Shown piece after piece: positions 1 through 11,210 of a stretch of DNA of 64,000 bases. The position numbers and the translations under genes were made by a program. Positions within the stretch are counted from its first letter, which is position 1. Every line of letters begins with the position of its first letter. Origin of the DNA: Phlegmacium glaucopus (taxonomy: Eukaryota; Basidiomycota; Agaricomycetes; Agaricales; Cortinariaceae); the NCBI GenBank assembly GCA_015039465.1, contig MU130003.1:125184-189183 (forward strand), in the 5' to 3' direction. A model generated the notes under the pieces. That model had not been told where the DNA came from, did not search any database, and was given only the letters and a program-made list of their open reading frames with translations.

Positions 1-158
1 AAGCCGATCTAGGACCTTTCGACCAGGGATCACTAGTTGAGCTGGAGCAAGCACAGGGCACTCTGGATATGGACGAGGAGGACAGGAAACTATTCAGCGC
101 AATACGAGAGCTTAGTAGCTCTCCATTTACTCGCTTTGGTCCACGATTTGGAAATTAA
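1..158 (+). pseudogene. Last-exon fragment of TAP-like alpha/beta hydrolase
   Basis: Reads in frame from the window edge as the C-terminal tail of the hydrolase family found at 8-19 kb: ADLGPFDQG, then MDEEDRKLFSAIRELSSS, ending RFGPRFGN and TAA at 156-158. It is almost identical to 8267-8417 and 13180-13337. The upstream exons lie outside the window, so this may be the end of a complete gene or a last-exon relic like the one at 8208-8417. Homology with the 8.2-8.6 kb region continues through the spacer to about position 365 and then stops inside what would be the last codons of a facing minus-strand copy. Confidence 0.7.
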
Positions 159-365
159 TAACCTTTATTCGTAGATATTCACCAGCTCCTCAGTAGCATG
201 TATCCTTATTTTCTGAGAAGAAGTTGTAGCGAAACCAGAATGTCGCTTCCCGTTTAAATTCTAGATATTGATATCAGTACAAAGGCCGTTACGAAACAGC
301 TCCAAAGCTCCAGGCCTTCAGGGTTAATATCTGAACTTTTACACAACGTGCATGAAAGGGAGTCC
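159..365. repeat. Truncated hydrolase-array spacer
   Basis: Non-coding spacer shared with the intervals downstream of the other last-exon copies (8418-8605, 13338-13530, 16571-16765). Shared words include the stretch around tagcatgtatccttatttt and acacaacgtgcatgaa. In the other copies the facing minus-strand hydrolase gene starts here. In this copy similarity breaks near 365, so the minus-strand gene is missing. Confidence 0.65.
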
Positions 366-1156
366 TATGCTTAATCATTCATTGGACCAATTACTGCAAC
401 GCCTGAATCTGAAAAGTGAGTTTATCGAAAATCATTTGAACTGCTTATTGAATATTTGTACCCCCGGGAATCGAACCCGGAACCTGAGGTTGGGGGAGGC
501 GGTGGGCTGCCGGAGGCTTTATTTTTTGGGGTTGAACTTTGAAAACTTGCGTACAAGTACTCACCCACGGTGTAGCACACAATAATGCAGTCCCTGGACA
601 GTTTTATGGATTAGTTGGTCCGCATTTAGGTCAGCTGGGTCAGATTTTTTGACTACTGATGGTCCAGTAGTTGAGACTTCAAAATAACTTAGACCACGTG
701 CTGCTCACATATTTAAGTACTGTTTACTACATGGTTATTTCTAGCTATCAGCTTGGGCGGCTCAAGTTCTAGGTCAGAAGGGAGCGGAGCCCGACAATGT
801 GGGCAAAACATACCGCATTTGGACGAAAACATACCCAATATGGGCTGGGGAGGGGGAGGTTGGCGAGGCCTTAGAGAAAAAATCCACCCCGTGTAGTTTT
901 TCGCATCTTGGTGCCCCCTTGCCAGTAACCAGTGCGCGTATTGAAAATTTCAGTCCCGTAGTCAAACTATAAGGCCCAGATTTGTTTTGTTAGTCAGGGA
1001 ACGCTCGTCAAATTTCCAAACTATTCTCTTTTTCCCTCTTTGCAATTGAAGCTCGTTGACTGCAACCGGGACACAGGTTTGTGGCTGTACCTGCCATAAC
1101 CGACATAATACTATAGAACATGAGTTCTCATCCTACCACCTCACCTGCTACTAGAG
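366..1156. other. Intergenic region
   Basis: No convincing protein-coding gene. The only notable item is a tRNA-like B-box on the minus strand near 463-482, listed separately. The interval from about 650 to 1120 should contain the promoter of the NACHT gene, but I see no clear TATA element. Confidence 0.5.
463..482 (-). repeat. tRNA-type B-box / possible SINE or tRNA remnant
   Basis: The minus strand reads ccgggttcgattcccgg, a perfect T-arm: five-base-pair stem around GGTTCGATTCC. No matching acceptor stem or convincing D-arm or anticodon arm lies at the right distance upstream on that strand (485-590), although a short stem, acttg..caagt, occurs near 548-560. It could be a tRNA pseudogene or the promoter of a tRNA-derived SINE. 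It is not a functional tRNA as it stands. Confidence 0.35.
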
Positions 1157-2927
1157 ATGGCTCAATTCAGAAATGTTGTCATCCAAGGGGGTATATTCAA
1201 TTCAGCCAAGGGCGACATTCAGATTAACAATCGGGAATTTGGTACGTCACGATTTCCAATCCTTCTCGTTCGATCCTTATCAAGGACCAAATCAAGGACT
1301 TCATGTCTTGAGCCAAGCAGTTTCTCATGGAGCGATCCATGACTCTGCTGAACGCTACCCAGCACCAAACTGTCACCCAGATACTCGCATGGCCGTTCGA
1401 CAGATTATTTTGGACTGGATCCATAACGACAGTTCAGGTCTTTCATTCCTTTGGCTTTATGGACCTGCTGGAGCCGGCAAAACAGCGATCCTCCAAGCAA
1501 TCGCAGAGTTTCTGTGTAGTTCATCCGGAGACTATGAGAATTTTGGAGGTAGCTTTTTCTTTTCCAGGAGAAAGAGTGGCCGCGATCAAGGCCGTTTTCT
1601 GTTCTCAACAATCGCATATCAACTCGCACTGAAGATACCTGGACTACGTCATCACATCAACCGTATCATGGAAGCAAGGCCAACACTCCATACAAAGTCA
1701 ATTGACGTACAACTACAAACTCTCATTGTCGATGCGCTCCAATCTTTATCACCTCTTCCACAACGATCTTATCTTGTGATCATAGATGGATTGGATGAAT
1801 GCCAGGACAAATCGACCCAACAACACATCCTCCATCTCCTGTGCGAAGCAATCACCGCTTACAACTTACCGCTCAGATTTCTGATTGGGAGTCGACCTGA
1901 ATCCCATATTCGCGCCAGTTTCGATCAGGAAGTTCTGTATACGATCACCCAGCGAGTTGTCCTCGATGAAACATTCAATCCAGGACGGGATATTCAGGTG
2001 TTTCTGCAAGATGGCTTTGCTGAGATCTGTGCCAAGCATGCCGATATTCTATCCCACATGAAACAACCATGGCCCGCTAAAGGCATTATCGATCTCCTTG
2101 TCCAACGGTCGTCCGGCCAGTTCATCTACGCCGCGACTGTCCTTAAATTTGTTGGTGCCGATTTCTGTAATCCAACAACACAGCTTGAACTTGTATTGAT
2201 GCATGATTCCACCGCGTTTTCAGACCTTGACCAATTGTACACCCAAATCTTGTCTGTTTATCCAAGCAAAGCAAAAATTGTCCAAGTTCTTGGAATTGTC
2301 TTGGCATTTGATGCTAGGACTTTGACACCGGAAGTGATTGGAGATATTCTTGAGATGGAAGAAGGTGAAGTGAAGCTAATGCTACGGGGTCTGTCGTCCT
2401 TGATTACATTTGTGGGAGATGGGGACAAGAAGTACCTGGCTAAGGGGATCCATGGTTCAACGTCCGGGAGTGTTTACTTGATGCATGCCTCATTTCGGGA
2501 TTTTTTGGTGGATTCAAGTCGCTCGGGCCCATTCCATGTCAATGAACAGGAACATAAGAACCAGGCTACCATACGGAGCTTTGCCTTGATTACTAAATGG
2601 ATTAGAAGGCCTTGGAGGTAAGCCGTTCGTTCGTCACTCTTATTCTCCAATCAATAGAGTCACAACTATGACAGCCTGAGGATCCAGTCCACCACCCGGC
2701 TTCCCCACAGCGCAACTTGGGGTTATGTTAAATTCCATCTTCCATGGCGTTTCATCAAGTCTCCAAAACCAGTCAAGGACGCAATCATCATGGACATTAA
2801 TGAATTAGCTCAAGAATTCTGGAAAATCTCAAATCACGGAGCATTCGGTGTATTTTTCTCTGCTATGCTCTGTCTAATGGGGATTTTGGAAGTGTGTTTA
2901 CATGTTATTCTTAGTTGCGAGTACTGA
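1157..2927 (+). CDS. NACHT-domain NLR-like protein
   Basis: Three exons join in phase: 1157-1241, 1297-2617 and 2675-2927, giving 552 residues. The N-terminus has the IQGGIFNSAKGD-type start common in agaricomycete NACHT proteins, followed by a HDSAERYPAP motif. The P-loop GPAGAGKT lies at about residues 84-91 and the Walker B LVIIDGLDEC about 100 residues later. A GSRPE sensor motif and a winged-helix-like tail (LMHASFRDFLVDSSRSG) follow. There are no C-terminal WD40 or TPR repeats. NACHT proteins are STAND NTPases that act as nucleotide-driven switches in non-self sensing; here the ligand and effector are unknown. The sequence continues into a second NLR-like segment (2912-6931), so the annotated stop may mark the broken end of a longer gene. 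Confidence 0.75.
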
Positions 2928-3826
2928 TAAAAGGCCGGCAGAAAATCGTGTCACTAGTCACCAATGACGAATTCTTAGAAGTATACCATGGGTATCAAAA
3001 GATGCTTGATCGATCCTTTACCGAATCCATCGATATCAGTGGCCTGCTCAGGCTTCTACCTGGTGTCGTAGTGCAGAAGGGTCTGTCCATACGAGGCATA
3101 GCCAATTTATACAGGGTTAAGATGGATATATTGGATCGCCTCTCTAAACCTGCCCTTGAACCTTTTGTTCTAGTCACTACCAGAACGATCCTTCTATCTG
3201 CTGTGGAGCTACCTGGCTGCTTTCTTCAGGGATCGAGGTCGATCTCATCTCTATCACTATGATCCTATACTGCAACATGTTCTTATTTGCTGTCAGTTTT
3301 TGTCTCTACTGGATGGACCCAATGCCTCTGATATTCAATGGTATGTTTCCAGACGATTTGAATTCACATCTTCTGATCTAAGTGATCTTTGAAGTTCCGG
3401 TAATGAACTTCCTGCATATATTCAGTGTAACCTCTATCAGCACTTGTACGCTGTCACTGAGGAATTTCTCGCTGGAGAAAATATACCCGATAACCACCCT
3501 GCTGTTAGCGATGCCAAAGTTCGGTTCAGTTCGGTTCTTCAACCATTTTTGGAGAACCGAGAACCGAACCGAAAGGTTCCTGGCTGAACTGAACCGGAAC
3601 CGGAACCGGAACCGAAAGAACCGGTTCTGTCGGTTCTGTTCGGTTCTAGAACCGGTTCGAACCATCAAACCGATGAAAAAAAACCCCATATAATTCATTA
3701 TGACATTATTACAATTATTACTATCAAATAAAATAAAAGGTGGGTCCAAACAGACGGTCGGTGGTGGTTGGTTGTCTAAACGGGTGGTGGCTGGGTTCAA
3801 ATGGTGGTTGTCGTCGTTCATTGTTC

Positions 3827-5200
3827 ATCTGTCATAGCTTTAGTACATTAGAAATTAAAATTAAAATTAACTACCCCAAGGGGGTTGCTGTCTCCAGTTG
3901 CTGTTCGTTCGTTGTCATCATCATTCATCCATCGCCATTCATCCGTTCACTGCCATTCATCTGTTCTCATCTTGGTTCCCACACCCGCACTATTTCTCTA
4001 GAACTTAGTAGAAGCACATAACCCGCCCCACACATTTATGCAGGCACATATTTGCCGCCTGGGGCAGCGGCGGGGTGTGGATAGCTCTGGGCTCGTTCTG
4101 GCATCCGAGTCATCGTCTGGGCCAGTGTCTAGTGAAAGATCCATTAGTAAAGTTATACAGGTTAAAATAAATTGAATGATTCGAATGAAATACCCATGCC
4201 GAGAATGATTGTATGGGTATTTGGTAGTCAAATGATCCCCTTTAAAAACACTGGCAAGTCCAGTGATCGACCTGATGTTGATGTTATCATCGCGGATTCA
4301 GGCGAGGTACCTGTTTAGCTTGCTGTCGAAGTCGTTCATTTGTTCGCCGTCATCATTCATTTTCATCGTCCGTTCATGTTCATTCGTCGTTCATTCGCTG
4401 TTTGTTCATTCGTTCATGTTCCGTTCGTTCATTTGCGGTCGTGTGTCCATGCTCGTTCATGTATCGTCGTCATTTGTCTGTCCTATACTACATTAGAATT
4501 TAATTTTGATTTCAAAAAAACGCTTGCCAAGAATATAAGAAACTTACCAAAGATAATTCCCCCGGTAAGAAGTTGATTCGTCCATTGTCGTTGCCATCCA
4601 TTCGTCCATTGTTGTTGTTCTTTCATTCGTCCATTCTTGTCTTTGGTTCATTCGTTTGTGTTTCGTTCGTTCATCTTGTCATCGTTTGTTTATGTTCGTT
4701 CATCCATTTTTGGCGTTCGTTGTTCGTTGTTTGTCTGTAGTAGGTTATATTAGATTTAGATTTAAATTTCTAAAAAGAAACCGGCGAAGGTAGTACCAGT
4801 GCTCGTCATCGTTGTGCTCGGCATTCGTCCATTCATTGTCCTTGTTTCAATCGTTTGTCATCGATTGTTTATGTTCGTTCATCCATTTTTGGCGTTCATT
4901 GTTCGTTGTGTGTCTGTAGTAGGTTATATTAGATTTAAATTTAAATTTAAAAAAAATACCGGCCAAGGTAGTACCAGTACCGGTGCTCGTCATCGTTGTG
5001 CTCGGATGGGTATCCAGACCTGTACATCGTCATTCATTCGTCGTCGGTTGTTCATATTCGTCGTCGTCGTTTGTTTGTTGTTCATTCGTCTTTATCGTTC
5101 GTTCGTTCGTCATTATCGTTTGTTTATCGTCATGTGTTCGTTGTCATTCTTCGCCTGTCATAGTTTACATTAGAATCAAATTTTGATTTAAAAACACGAC
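3827..5200. repeat. Internal degenerate repeats of the hAT-like element
   Basis: A unit ending in t(g)tcatag..acattagaat followed by AT-rich aaatttaaattt recurs near 3830, 4480, 4735, 4915 and 5155. The strongest copy pair is a direct duplication with a period of about 178 bp: 4679-4825 and 4857-5005 share tgtttatgttcgttcatcc, gtagtaggttatattagat and gctcgtcatcgttgtgctc. The stretches between are simple gttcgttc/gtcgtcg-type sequence. This looks like expansion by tandem slippage inside a non-coding transposon body. Confidence 0.65.
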
Positions 5201-5319
5201 TTACAAAAGTACCACATGTGACGAACGCAGTCTGGGCACTGAGTCTACTAATGATCAGCTAAAGCCGGAAACACATTGTGTAAGCAACTCACCAAGGGAC
5301 TTTGTACCGATTCCATGGA

Positions 5320-5660
5320 TCACAAGTGGGCTACAGGAGCAGCCGCTGAAGCGGGAAAAGCGGAGACTCGGAATTTATAGGTAGCCTGATCGACGACGAT
5401 GGAGATCGTTGATCGCCAAAGTGGAAACCGAAGTAGATGGGTAGTCTGATCAATGATGATGGTTAAATATTTAAGATACGATGGGTGAAGTTTAACACTC
5501 ACAGTAATGTCGGTCCAGAGCTTCAACCTGGTCAGAAATGAAGTCATCGGCGTCGTTGGTGTTATCGTTAGCATCGTTGGTGTTGCTGGAGTCGTTGGCG
5601 TATGTATTTGTTGACATCGCAAGTGGTTGACATTTTCAAACTCCGACTCCCAAAATGTTG
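5320..5660 (-). other. Possible retroelement remnant nested in the hAT-like element
   Basis: On the minus strand, aggcgccagacccaaca near 5655-5672 resembles a primer-binding-site region. It is followed by an ATG and an Asn/Asp/Thr-rich reading frame (NDSSNTNDANDNTND, 5520-5620) like the start of some Gag proteins. No LTR pair, protease or reverse transcriptase is visible. This is weak evidence and could be chance low-complexity sequence. Confidence 0.2.
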
Positions 5661-7105
5661 GGTCTGGCGCCTAATAATAGTATTTTATAGATTATAAAAT
5701 CAATTCTCCCCAGAAAATTTCGGAGAAAATACCGCCAGAAAGTTCGGTTCGAACCGGTTCGAACCCGGTTCTCAAATTTTTAAAAATCTAAGAACCGAGA
5801 ACCGGACCGACAGCCCAAGATTCTTGGACTGAACTGAACTGAACCTGAACCGACGGTTCGGTTCTTTCGGTTCTCGGTTCTTGCGTCGGTTCGGAACCGA
5901 ACTTTGGCATCGCTACCTGCTGTACAGTTGTTCAATATTTTAGACAGCACCACATTTTATGATGCACACCAGTCACATTTCAAATCTCCCTTGGTGGCAT
6001 ATATTATCCAGTCTATTTTGAGATGGGCAGATACATTGAGCTGTGGTCTGAAGGTGGGTGTGTCTATATGTTGTAGTTTCACTTTTCTAATGCAACTTGC
6101 TAGCATGCGACTGTCCCCATTTCCAGCATCAATTTGATTGAATGCCTTGGTAAAGTAACAGACAGGATCTATCGGGAAATCCTATGCATAGAAACACATG
6201 GAAGCAGGACAACTATTACTATATGTGCACCCCTGCGTATGCTTTCCAAGGCCCGATCATGGAGGGCAGCAAATCCTGGTGTCATTGAACGTCCTTGGGA
6301 CTTCCTAGCCCAGGTGTCGGTGAATAGTAGAATCCCGTCTTCCTTTACTGACTTCATGACAACGCAAAAGAGATCTGGACCTTTTTACATGAGCCCAGAT
6401 GTTTACCATACCCAAATTACAGAACACTCTCTGGAGACAATTTTTTGGCGCCAGAACAGCCTTCGGTGAGTTCTTTTCTCTCTGATTTGACTATGTCTTA
6501 ATTGTACTTGTACTCTTTGCCACCCCTTTGGTCGTTACAGTTACCACCCCTTTGCGAACTGGAGCTTTGACGAGCACATTTCCCACGCTCTTCCAACTGA
6601 AATGATCCTTTACCTACTCCGATCGATTGATATACCATTCCTTGTGCGCGAAGGCACCACAGAATCAACAATCAACTTACCAGAGATTATTATAAAGTGG
6701 CTAGAAGTCAGTATTTTACTATGACTGATGAACCCCACTTAATATTTAATTTGTCTCTAGGGACTTGGGTCTGACCGACCAAGCGACTTGTACGATCGCT
6801 TTGCATTAGCCATACAAAAGAGTCAACACGTAAAATCAATTGTTAGCCAGACACATATCAGGAAAAAGAAAAAAAAATCAGTAGCATCCACCAAGGATAC
6901 ATTGCCTCTGAAGCCCAGTGTAGCCTTTTAAAGAGGTCCATTGAACACAGAGCGGTCTGTAATGTGGTGCAGTGCAGGGTAGTACAACAGAGTTGAGTAG
7001 CGTTGGTCAGTAGTCGCCTGTAGCCACCGTTGTTTCAGCTGTGGGGCCCATAGGCTTAGTACTTGATGTGAGTGCTCTGTGGTGCCTCGTAGAAAACACA
7101 TCATG

Positions 7106-7709
7106 TAGTGTTGCCAAAGTTCAGTTCTGAACTGACTCACTGAACCTGAACTGACTGAACTGAACTGAACTGAACTGAAAAGTTCAGTTCAGTTCAGGCA
7201 TTTGGAGGATTGGCAGTTCATCCAGTTCGAACTGAACTGAACTGCTGAACTGCTAGGTCCTGGAAGGGTGAGAAATTCCCATATATTGGTCTATGTTTCC
7301 TGGAAATTAGTTTTTCAGTGATGTACAAATGATTTGGAAGTTCTTTTGGGACTGAAACAATGACTGAGGAAGGAGATAATGGCCAGGCTTGGTATATGAT
7401 GTGATTTTGTCATATATTAGCATTATCCATTTTGGAACGTAATTACAAATCAGTGGTTTTATATAACCTCAAGGGGTCCTGAGATCATATATGAGTAGAA
7501 ATTAAGTGCCTAAGGCCTAAGGATGGTCCTTGGACCATAAAATTCCAATAATAGGTAAAACATAAAATTTATAACAGTTCTTCAGTTCAGTTCAGTTCGA
7601 ACCAGTTCTTTAACAGTTCAGTTCAGTTCAGAAAAAACTTAGTCAGTTCAGTTCTCAGTTCAGCAAAAGATGCTACTGAACTGAACTGAACTGAACTTTG
7701 GCATCACTA
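7106..7709. mobile_element. hAT-like MITE, 604 bp, related to the 3.5 kb element
   Basis: The ends are tagtgttgccaaagttcagt (7106) and the inverted agtgatgccaaagttcagt (to 7709). They match the 3506-5915 element ends except for a few bases, including g to a in the repeated word (gttcagttc instead of gttcggttc). Subterminal gttcagttc arrays lie at 7115-7260 and 7575-7697. There is no coding capacity. The flanks are acatcatg and aacacatg, so a clean 8-bp target duplication is not visible; this insertion looks older or rearranged. Confidence 0.75.
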
Positions 7710-8207
7710 AACACATGATGTTTGATAGAGCTCTCAGGTCATGGTCTTGTCTTAATTGTACCAGTTGTTCAATGTACTTACTCTCTCAGATGTTGTGAAA
7801 GTGATTGTTCCCCATACTACTTCAATTGACAGTCAAATTGAGGGAGATAATAAGATAAATTTAAGGCTAGTATATGCAGTACTGAACCCAGAACGTGTAC
7901 AAAAGAAAGCTATTGAGTACGTTGGTGATATTGTTGGAAGCGGGTCTTTTCAACAGCATTTTTAGCTTGACAAAGCATGTACAGGTTGTAGTAGTGGTGA
8001 CAGAGTAGCAAGAAGTCATGGTGTCGAAGGTAAGGATTTAGGTAGAAGATCTCAGAGGCCTGGAGAATGGTGTGGGATACCCAACCAGCGTCAATACCTT
8101 TCCCATAACATGGGATGAGGTGGTACATTCACAAACTTGAAATTTGGGTGACTGGGATGATTGAAGCATGTTGCTGGTGAATCAGTGGTGATTATGAGAG
8201 GAAAGAT
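7710..8207. other. Intergenic, unidentified short frames
   Basis: Two short open stretches are visible. One is on the plus strand, 7756-7965 (VKVIVPHTTSIDSQ..). The other is on the minus strand, 7910-8128 (DAGWVSHTILQASEIFYLN..). Neither has a recognisable domain or clear splice context. They may be transposon or gene debris. Confidence 0.3.
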
Positions 8208-8417
8208 ATACAGCAATACTTTACTGGTGGGACACTACCCAAGCCGGGAACAATGTGTCAAGCCGATTTAGGACCTTTCGACCAGGGATCACTAGTTGAG
8301 CTGGAACAACCACAGGGCACTCTGGATATGGACGAGGAGGACAGGAAACTATTCAGCGCAATACGAGAGCTTAGTAGCTCTCCATTTACTCGCTTTGGTC
8401 CACGATTTGGAAATTGA
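8208..8417 (+). pseudogene. Last-exon relic of TAP-like hydrolase
   Basis: Reads IQQYFTGGTLPKPGTMCQAD, continues through MDEEDRKLFSAIREL and stops at TGA 8415-8417, matching the last exon of the plus-strand copy that ends at 13337. The active-site histidine segment and all upstream exons are absent, so this is a relic. It faces the complete minus-strand gene at 8579-11033, with about 160 bp between the two stop codons. Confidence 0.75.
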
Positions 8418-8578
8418 TAATCTGTATTCACCAGCTACTCAGTAGCATGTATCCTTATTTTCTGAAAAGAAGTTATAGCGACACCAGAATGTCGTTTCTT
8501 GTTTAAATTCTAGATATTGATATCAGTACAGAGGCCATTACGAAACAGCTCAAAGCTTCAAGGTAAATATCTGAACTT

Positions 8579-11033
8579 TTACACAACGTGCGTGAAAGGG
8601 AGTCCCAACCTGCTAAGTTCCTTCAGTGCATCGAACATCGACCTATCTTCTTCACTCATATGCATAGTTAGCCTGTCCTGTCCCACACCCTCTTCCAAGC
8701 CTTCCTCTTTGTCAAAAGGTCCTGCATCAACTTCACAAACGGTTCCTGGTTCTGGTAGCTTCCCATCTGTGAAATATTGTCGTACATGCTTCACGGTACA
8801 GAGGGAAGGAGATGAAATTGAGGCATGCTGTGGGGCGGTGAAAGAAAGATTTGGACATCAGAAACTGGAGGCATGAACGATAGTCATGGAATGTTACATA
8901 CTCCTGCTGAGTTTTGCGTGAGGACGACCGAGTTATTAAAGCCACGGGACATTTTCTTCGCACTGCATAAGAGTAAATTTCCAATTCATCCAATTGAAAT
9001 GATTTGCATCGACTTACGCCCACAAAGGTGTTACCGGGTCTTGGAGATCCTGTTCAGCATAAACTCAGATTGTATCAGAGTGAAACATACCGGCTGTGTT
9101 GCCAATGACCAGCATGGGATAGCTTGTATTTGCCACAAAAGGACCTTGAAATTCGTTCTTTATTAGAATATCTAACCTTTTTGATAAACGGGAGTCAAAT
9201 GTACCCTGGAAATGGTCCCCGGGAAATTTTGGCCAACCACTATGAAACAAATAACCAAAGGTCAAACAAGTATGAATTTTTAGTCAAGACTCGGATTGCC
9301 TTACGCGCAATTAGTAACAATTGCAGACCATATCTTGCCAAATTCGGACCTCCTCGACATCATGTCAAAATGCTTTTGGGCATATTGGAGGTCCCCCGGT
9401 ATATCCACACCGTCATTGCACAGAATCGCAGTCGAAGCTTCAGGGGTATTTGCTTCCAGCAATTTTGACGAGTCCTGAGAACACTCGAATGGTGGCGGAT
9501 CTGCCCATTCCAACACGGTAGTCCCATCACCAGCAGCGAGCTCAGCTAGTCCTCGAGCAAGACGCTGGAATGATGCGAAAGGAGCATATAGAGACCGGAA
9601 AACGAGGTTGTGCAGCATATTATAGTCGACGAGACCATAAGAGCGGTCTGATTTGACTGGGACCGGCCGAGATTGTACCGACTTATAAAGGTTCGTCAAG
9701 TTTTGACGAATGTCATTAGGTGAAGGAGCCCAGAAAAGGCACTTGTTGGGGCCTGCATCAGCACACCCGGTGTAGAAACTCTCCATTGCCTTGTCCGTGT
9801 CCATCAAGTTGTTAGACCACAGTGCTAAATTGACAAAATTTGATTTATATATGACATTGGCATGGTCGGGAACAAACTTACTAGCGTAGTAATTTTCAGA
9901 ATCAGCCACTGCATCTATTATAAAGCGTTCGATTTTGTCCTAGAAGCCAATGAATGTGTTACGTCCTTGATGAGCGAGATACCTTGAAAGATTACTTACT
10001 GGAAACATGGAAGCGAATGTGGCCCCCAAAACGCTCCCGTAACTAGGTAGTTCATGACACCTTTTCGATAATGGCAGTAGATCTAACTCACGAAAATCCC
10101 CAGTATTGTATCTTTGTCCTACCATGCGCCTCGACAATGCGGAGCATATCTCGAGCCGTTTGGTCGCTGTTGATATGCCTCAAGTGAATGGGATTGCGTT
10201 CCCCTGCTAACTGTGACCTGACCCGCGCACGAGCCCATGTATGAGCAACAGCATCATCTGTGTTATGAAGACCACGGGACTCCCAAATCGCTCGTTCTGC
10301 AGCGGTCCTGAAAATAGATACACGGGGAGTAGAATGTCCGATGCCTTTGGGCGAACCGGACAAAAGGACTAAGAATCAGTGAGGGTGTTAAGTATTAACA
10401 ATACGTACCACGCGGGTCGAAACCAACTATATCGAACTGTGGACCAAGCAATACGCCGAAGAGGTCGCCTCTTGGGCCCTGTATCATATCTATTCCGCTG
10501 CCTCCTGGGCCGCCCGGATTGAAAAGTACTGGGCCACGGTAGTTGGACGAGGTTTCGGGTAAAGTAGAAGGTTTCCGTATGACAGCGATAACTGCTTCTT
10601 CGCCCCCTGGATCTGAATAGTTTAAAGGGACCTAGGGGTAGTTTAGCATTGGCCGCCGACTCGGATGTACGTAGGATGACCACACATACAATGAGGCGAG
10701 CACATTGACGACCTGGAAAGCATTCCTGCCACAGAAGTTCTTTCATAGGGGTAACCTGGTGGCCTGCTATCAGGCTTGCATGTACAAACAACAGACCGAA
10801 TGACGTACCTTGTCCCATGAGAACTCAATGTTATCCAGGTTCTGACTGGCGCTATTCACAGTGGGGTCTTTACTCAACTCTTCAGCTGCATCAAATTTGC
10901 TAGACGTATTCAGGGAAAGCAACCCGCCCAAAAAGATGGAAATGGTGAAGAAGTAAATTAGAGATTTTCGGCTCGACAGGTGTGAATTCGTGGAAAGTGG
11001 CATCTTGGTTGGAGTTTGTTCTACAGCGTTCAT
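8579..11033 (-). CDS. TAP-like alpha/beta hydrolase (copy A)
   Basis: Twelve exons keep phase: 10809-11033, 10690-10755, 10409-10631, 10092-10344, 10000-10042, 9882-9939, 9305-9824, 9205-9239, 9091-9144, 9018-9039, 8902-8962 and 8579-8827 (602 residues). Residues about 24-41 form an N-terminal hydrophobic segment, suggesting a signal anchor or secretion. Motifs are the oxyanion loop NPGGPGGSG (about 137-143), the nucleophile elbow GFSYG with Ser256, the acid motif DPVTPLWA (Asp493) and His521 in HASISSPSLC. The family is related to bacterial tripeptidyl aminopeptidases and fungal secreted hydrolases that release short peptides. The Ser256 codon is split by an intron. The start is the first ATG in frame; a second Met at residue 11 is also possible, and copy D can only use that one. 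Confidence 0.85.
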
Positions 11034-11054
11034 CCGACCTTCTGATCTGTGTGA

Positions 11055-11125
11055 AGTACCTATTATCCTGATAACTGGACAGTCCCACGGAGGCGGTAGC
11101 CTTAAGCCTTGGGAGAGTTTGGCCA
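11055..11125. promoter_or_regulatory. Conserved 5' flank of hydrolase copies
   Basis: Upstream of copy A, a block containing cctattatcctgataac, ggacagtcccacg and gggagagtttggcc is also found upstream of copy D (about 16007-16064) and copy E (about 19227-19284) in the same order. Conservation in non-coding DNA is expected from recent duplication, but it also marks the probable shared promoter. No specific factor site is recognised. Confidence 0.35.
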
Positions 11126-11210
11126 GCTATACATTTCTAAATATAGTTTTACAGCATTTCGCATTCACCCGGGCCGGTCTACATAGAATAACCGCCTCTG
11201 CGGAAATTAT

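Larger units (their letters stand above)
3506..5915. mobile_element. hAT-like non-autonomous element, 2.4 kb
   Basis: The ends are inverted: tagcgatgccaaagttcgg at 3506 and its reverse complement ending at 5915. The 8-bp direct repeat CCTGCTGT lies outside both ends (3498-3505 and 5916-5923). An 8-bp target duplication is the hallmark of hAT transposons. Just inside both ends are dense arrays of gttcggttc-type words (about 3520-3660 and 5730-5900). The interior has no transposase reading frame; it is rich in gttcgttc/cattcatc words, with internal duplications. Insertion interrupts an NLR exon. Confidence 0.85.
2912..6931 (+). pseudogene. NLR-like gene split by a hAT-type insertion
   Basis: Coding stretches with plausible splicing resume after the NACHT gene. 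The part 2915-3180 reads in one frame (VVQKGLSIRGIANLY, DRLSKPALEPFVLV). From about 3183 the frame shifts to one that resembles the end of the preceding NACHT protein (FYLLWSYLAAFFRDRGRS). A TGA interrupts that frame at 3387-3389, then it reads on to 3505. The hAT-like element at 3506-5915 follows. Joining its flanks restores one frame (ENIPDNHPAVQLFNILD). Introns at about 6053-6104, 6468-6539 and 6708-6760 keep phase to TAA at 6929-6931. One frameshift and one stop besides the insertion argue for a pseudogene. It may be the 3' half of the NACHT gene at 1157 or a separate copy. Confidence 0.6.

Noticed and set aside
463..590. Functional tRNA gene
   Set aside because: Only the T-arm is convincing; no acceptor stem pairing or anticodon arm was found.
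3895..5180. Plus-strand frames rich in Val/Ile/Phe/Cys/His in the 4-5 kb region, taken as membrane proteins
   Set aside because: They come from gttcgttc/gtcgtcatc simple sequence inside a transposon, with no starts, splice logic or conservation.
3620..5905. CRISPR-like or satellite array based on repeated gttcggttc words
   Set aside because: Words are irregularly spaced, lie at both ends in inverted order and fit the subterminal repeats of a hAT-like element.
9301..9909. 202-residue intronless minus-strand frame as its own gene
   Set aside because: It is the read-through of two exons and an intron of hydrolase copy A; catalytic motifs and splice phases join it to flanking exons.
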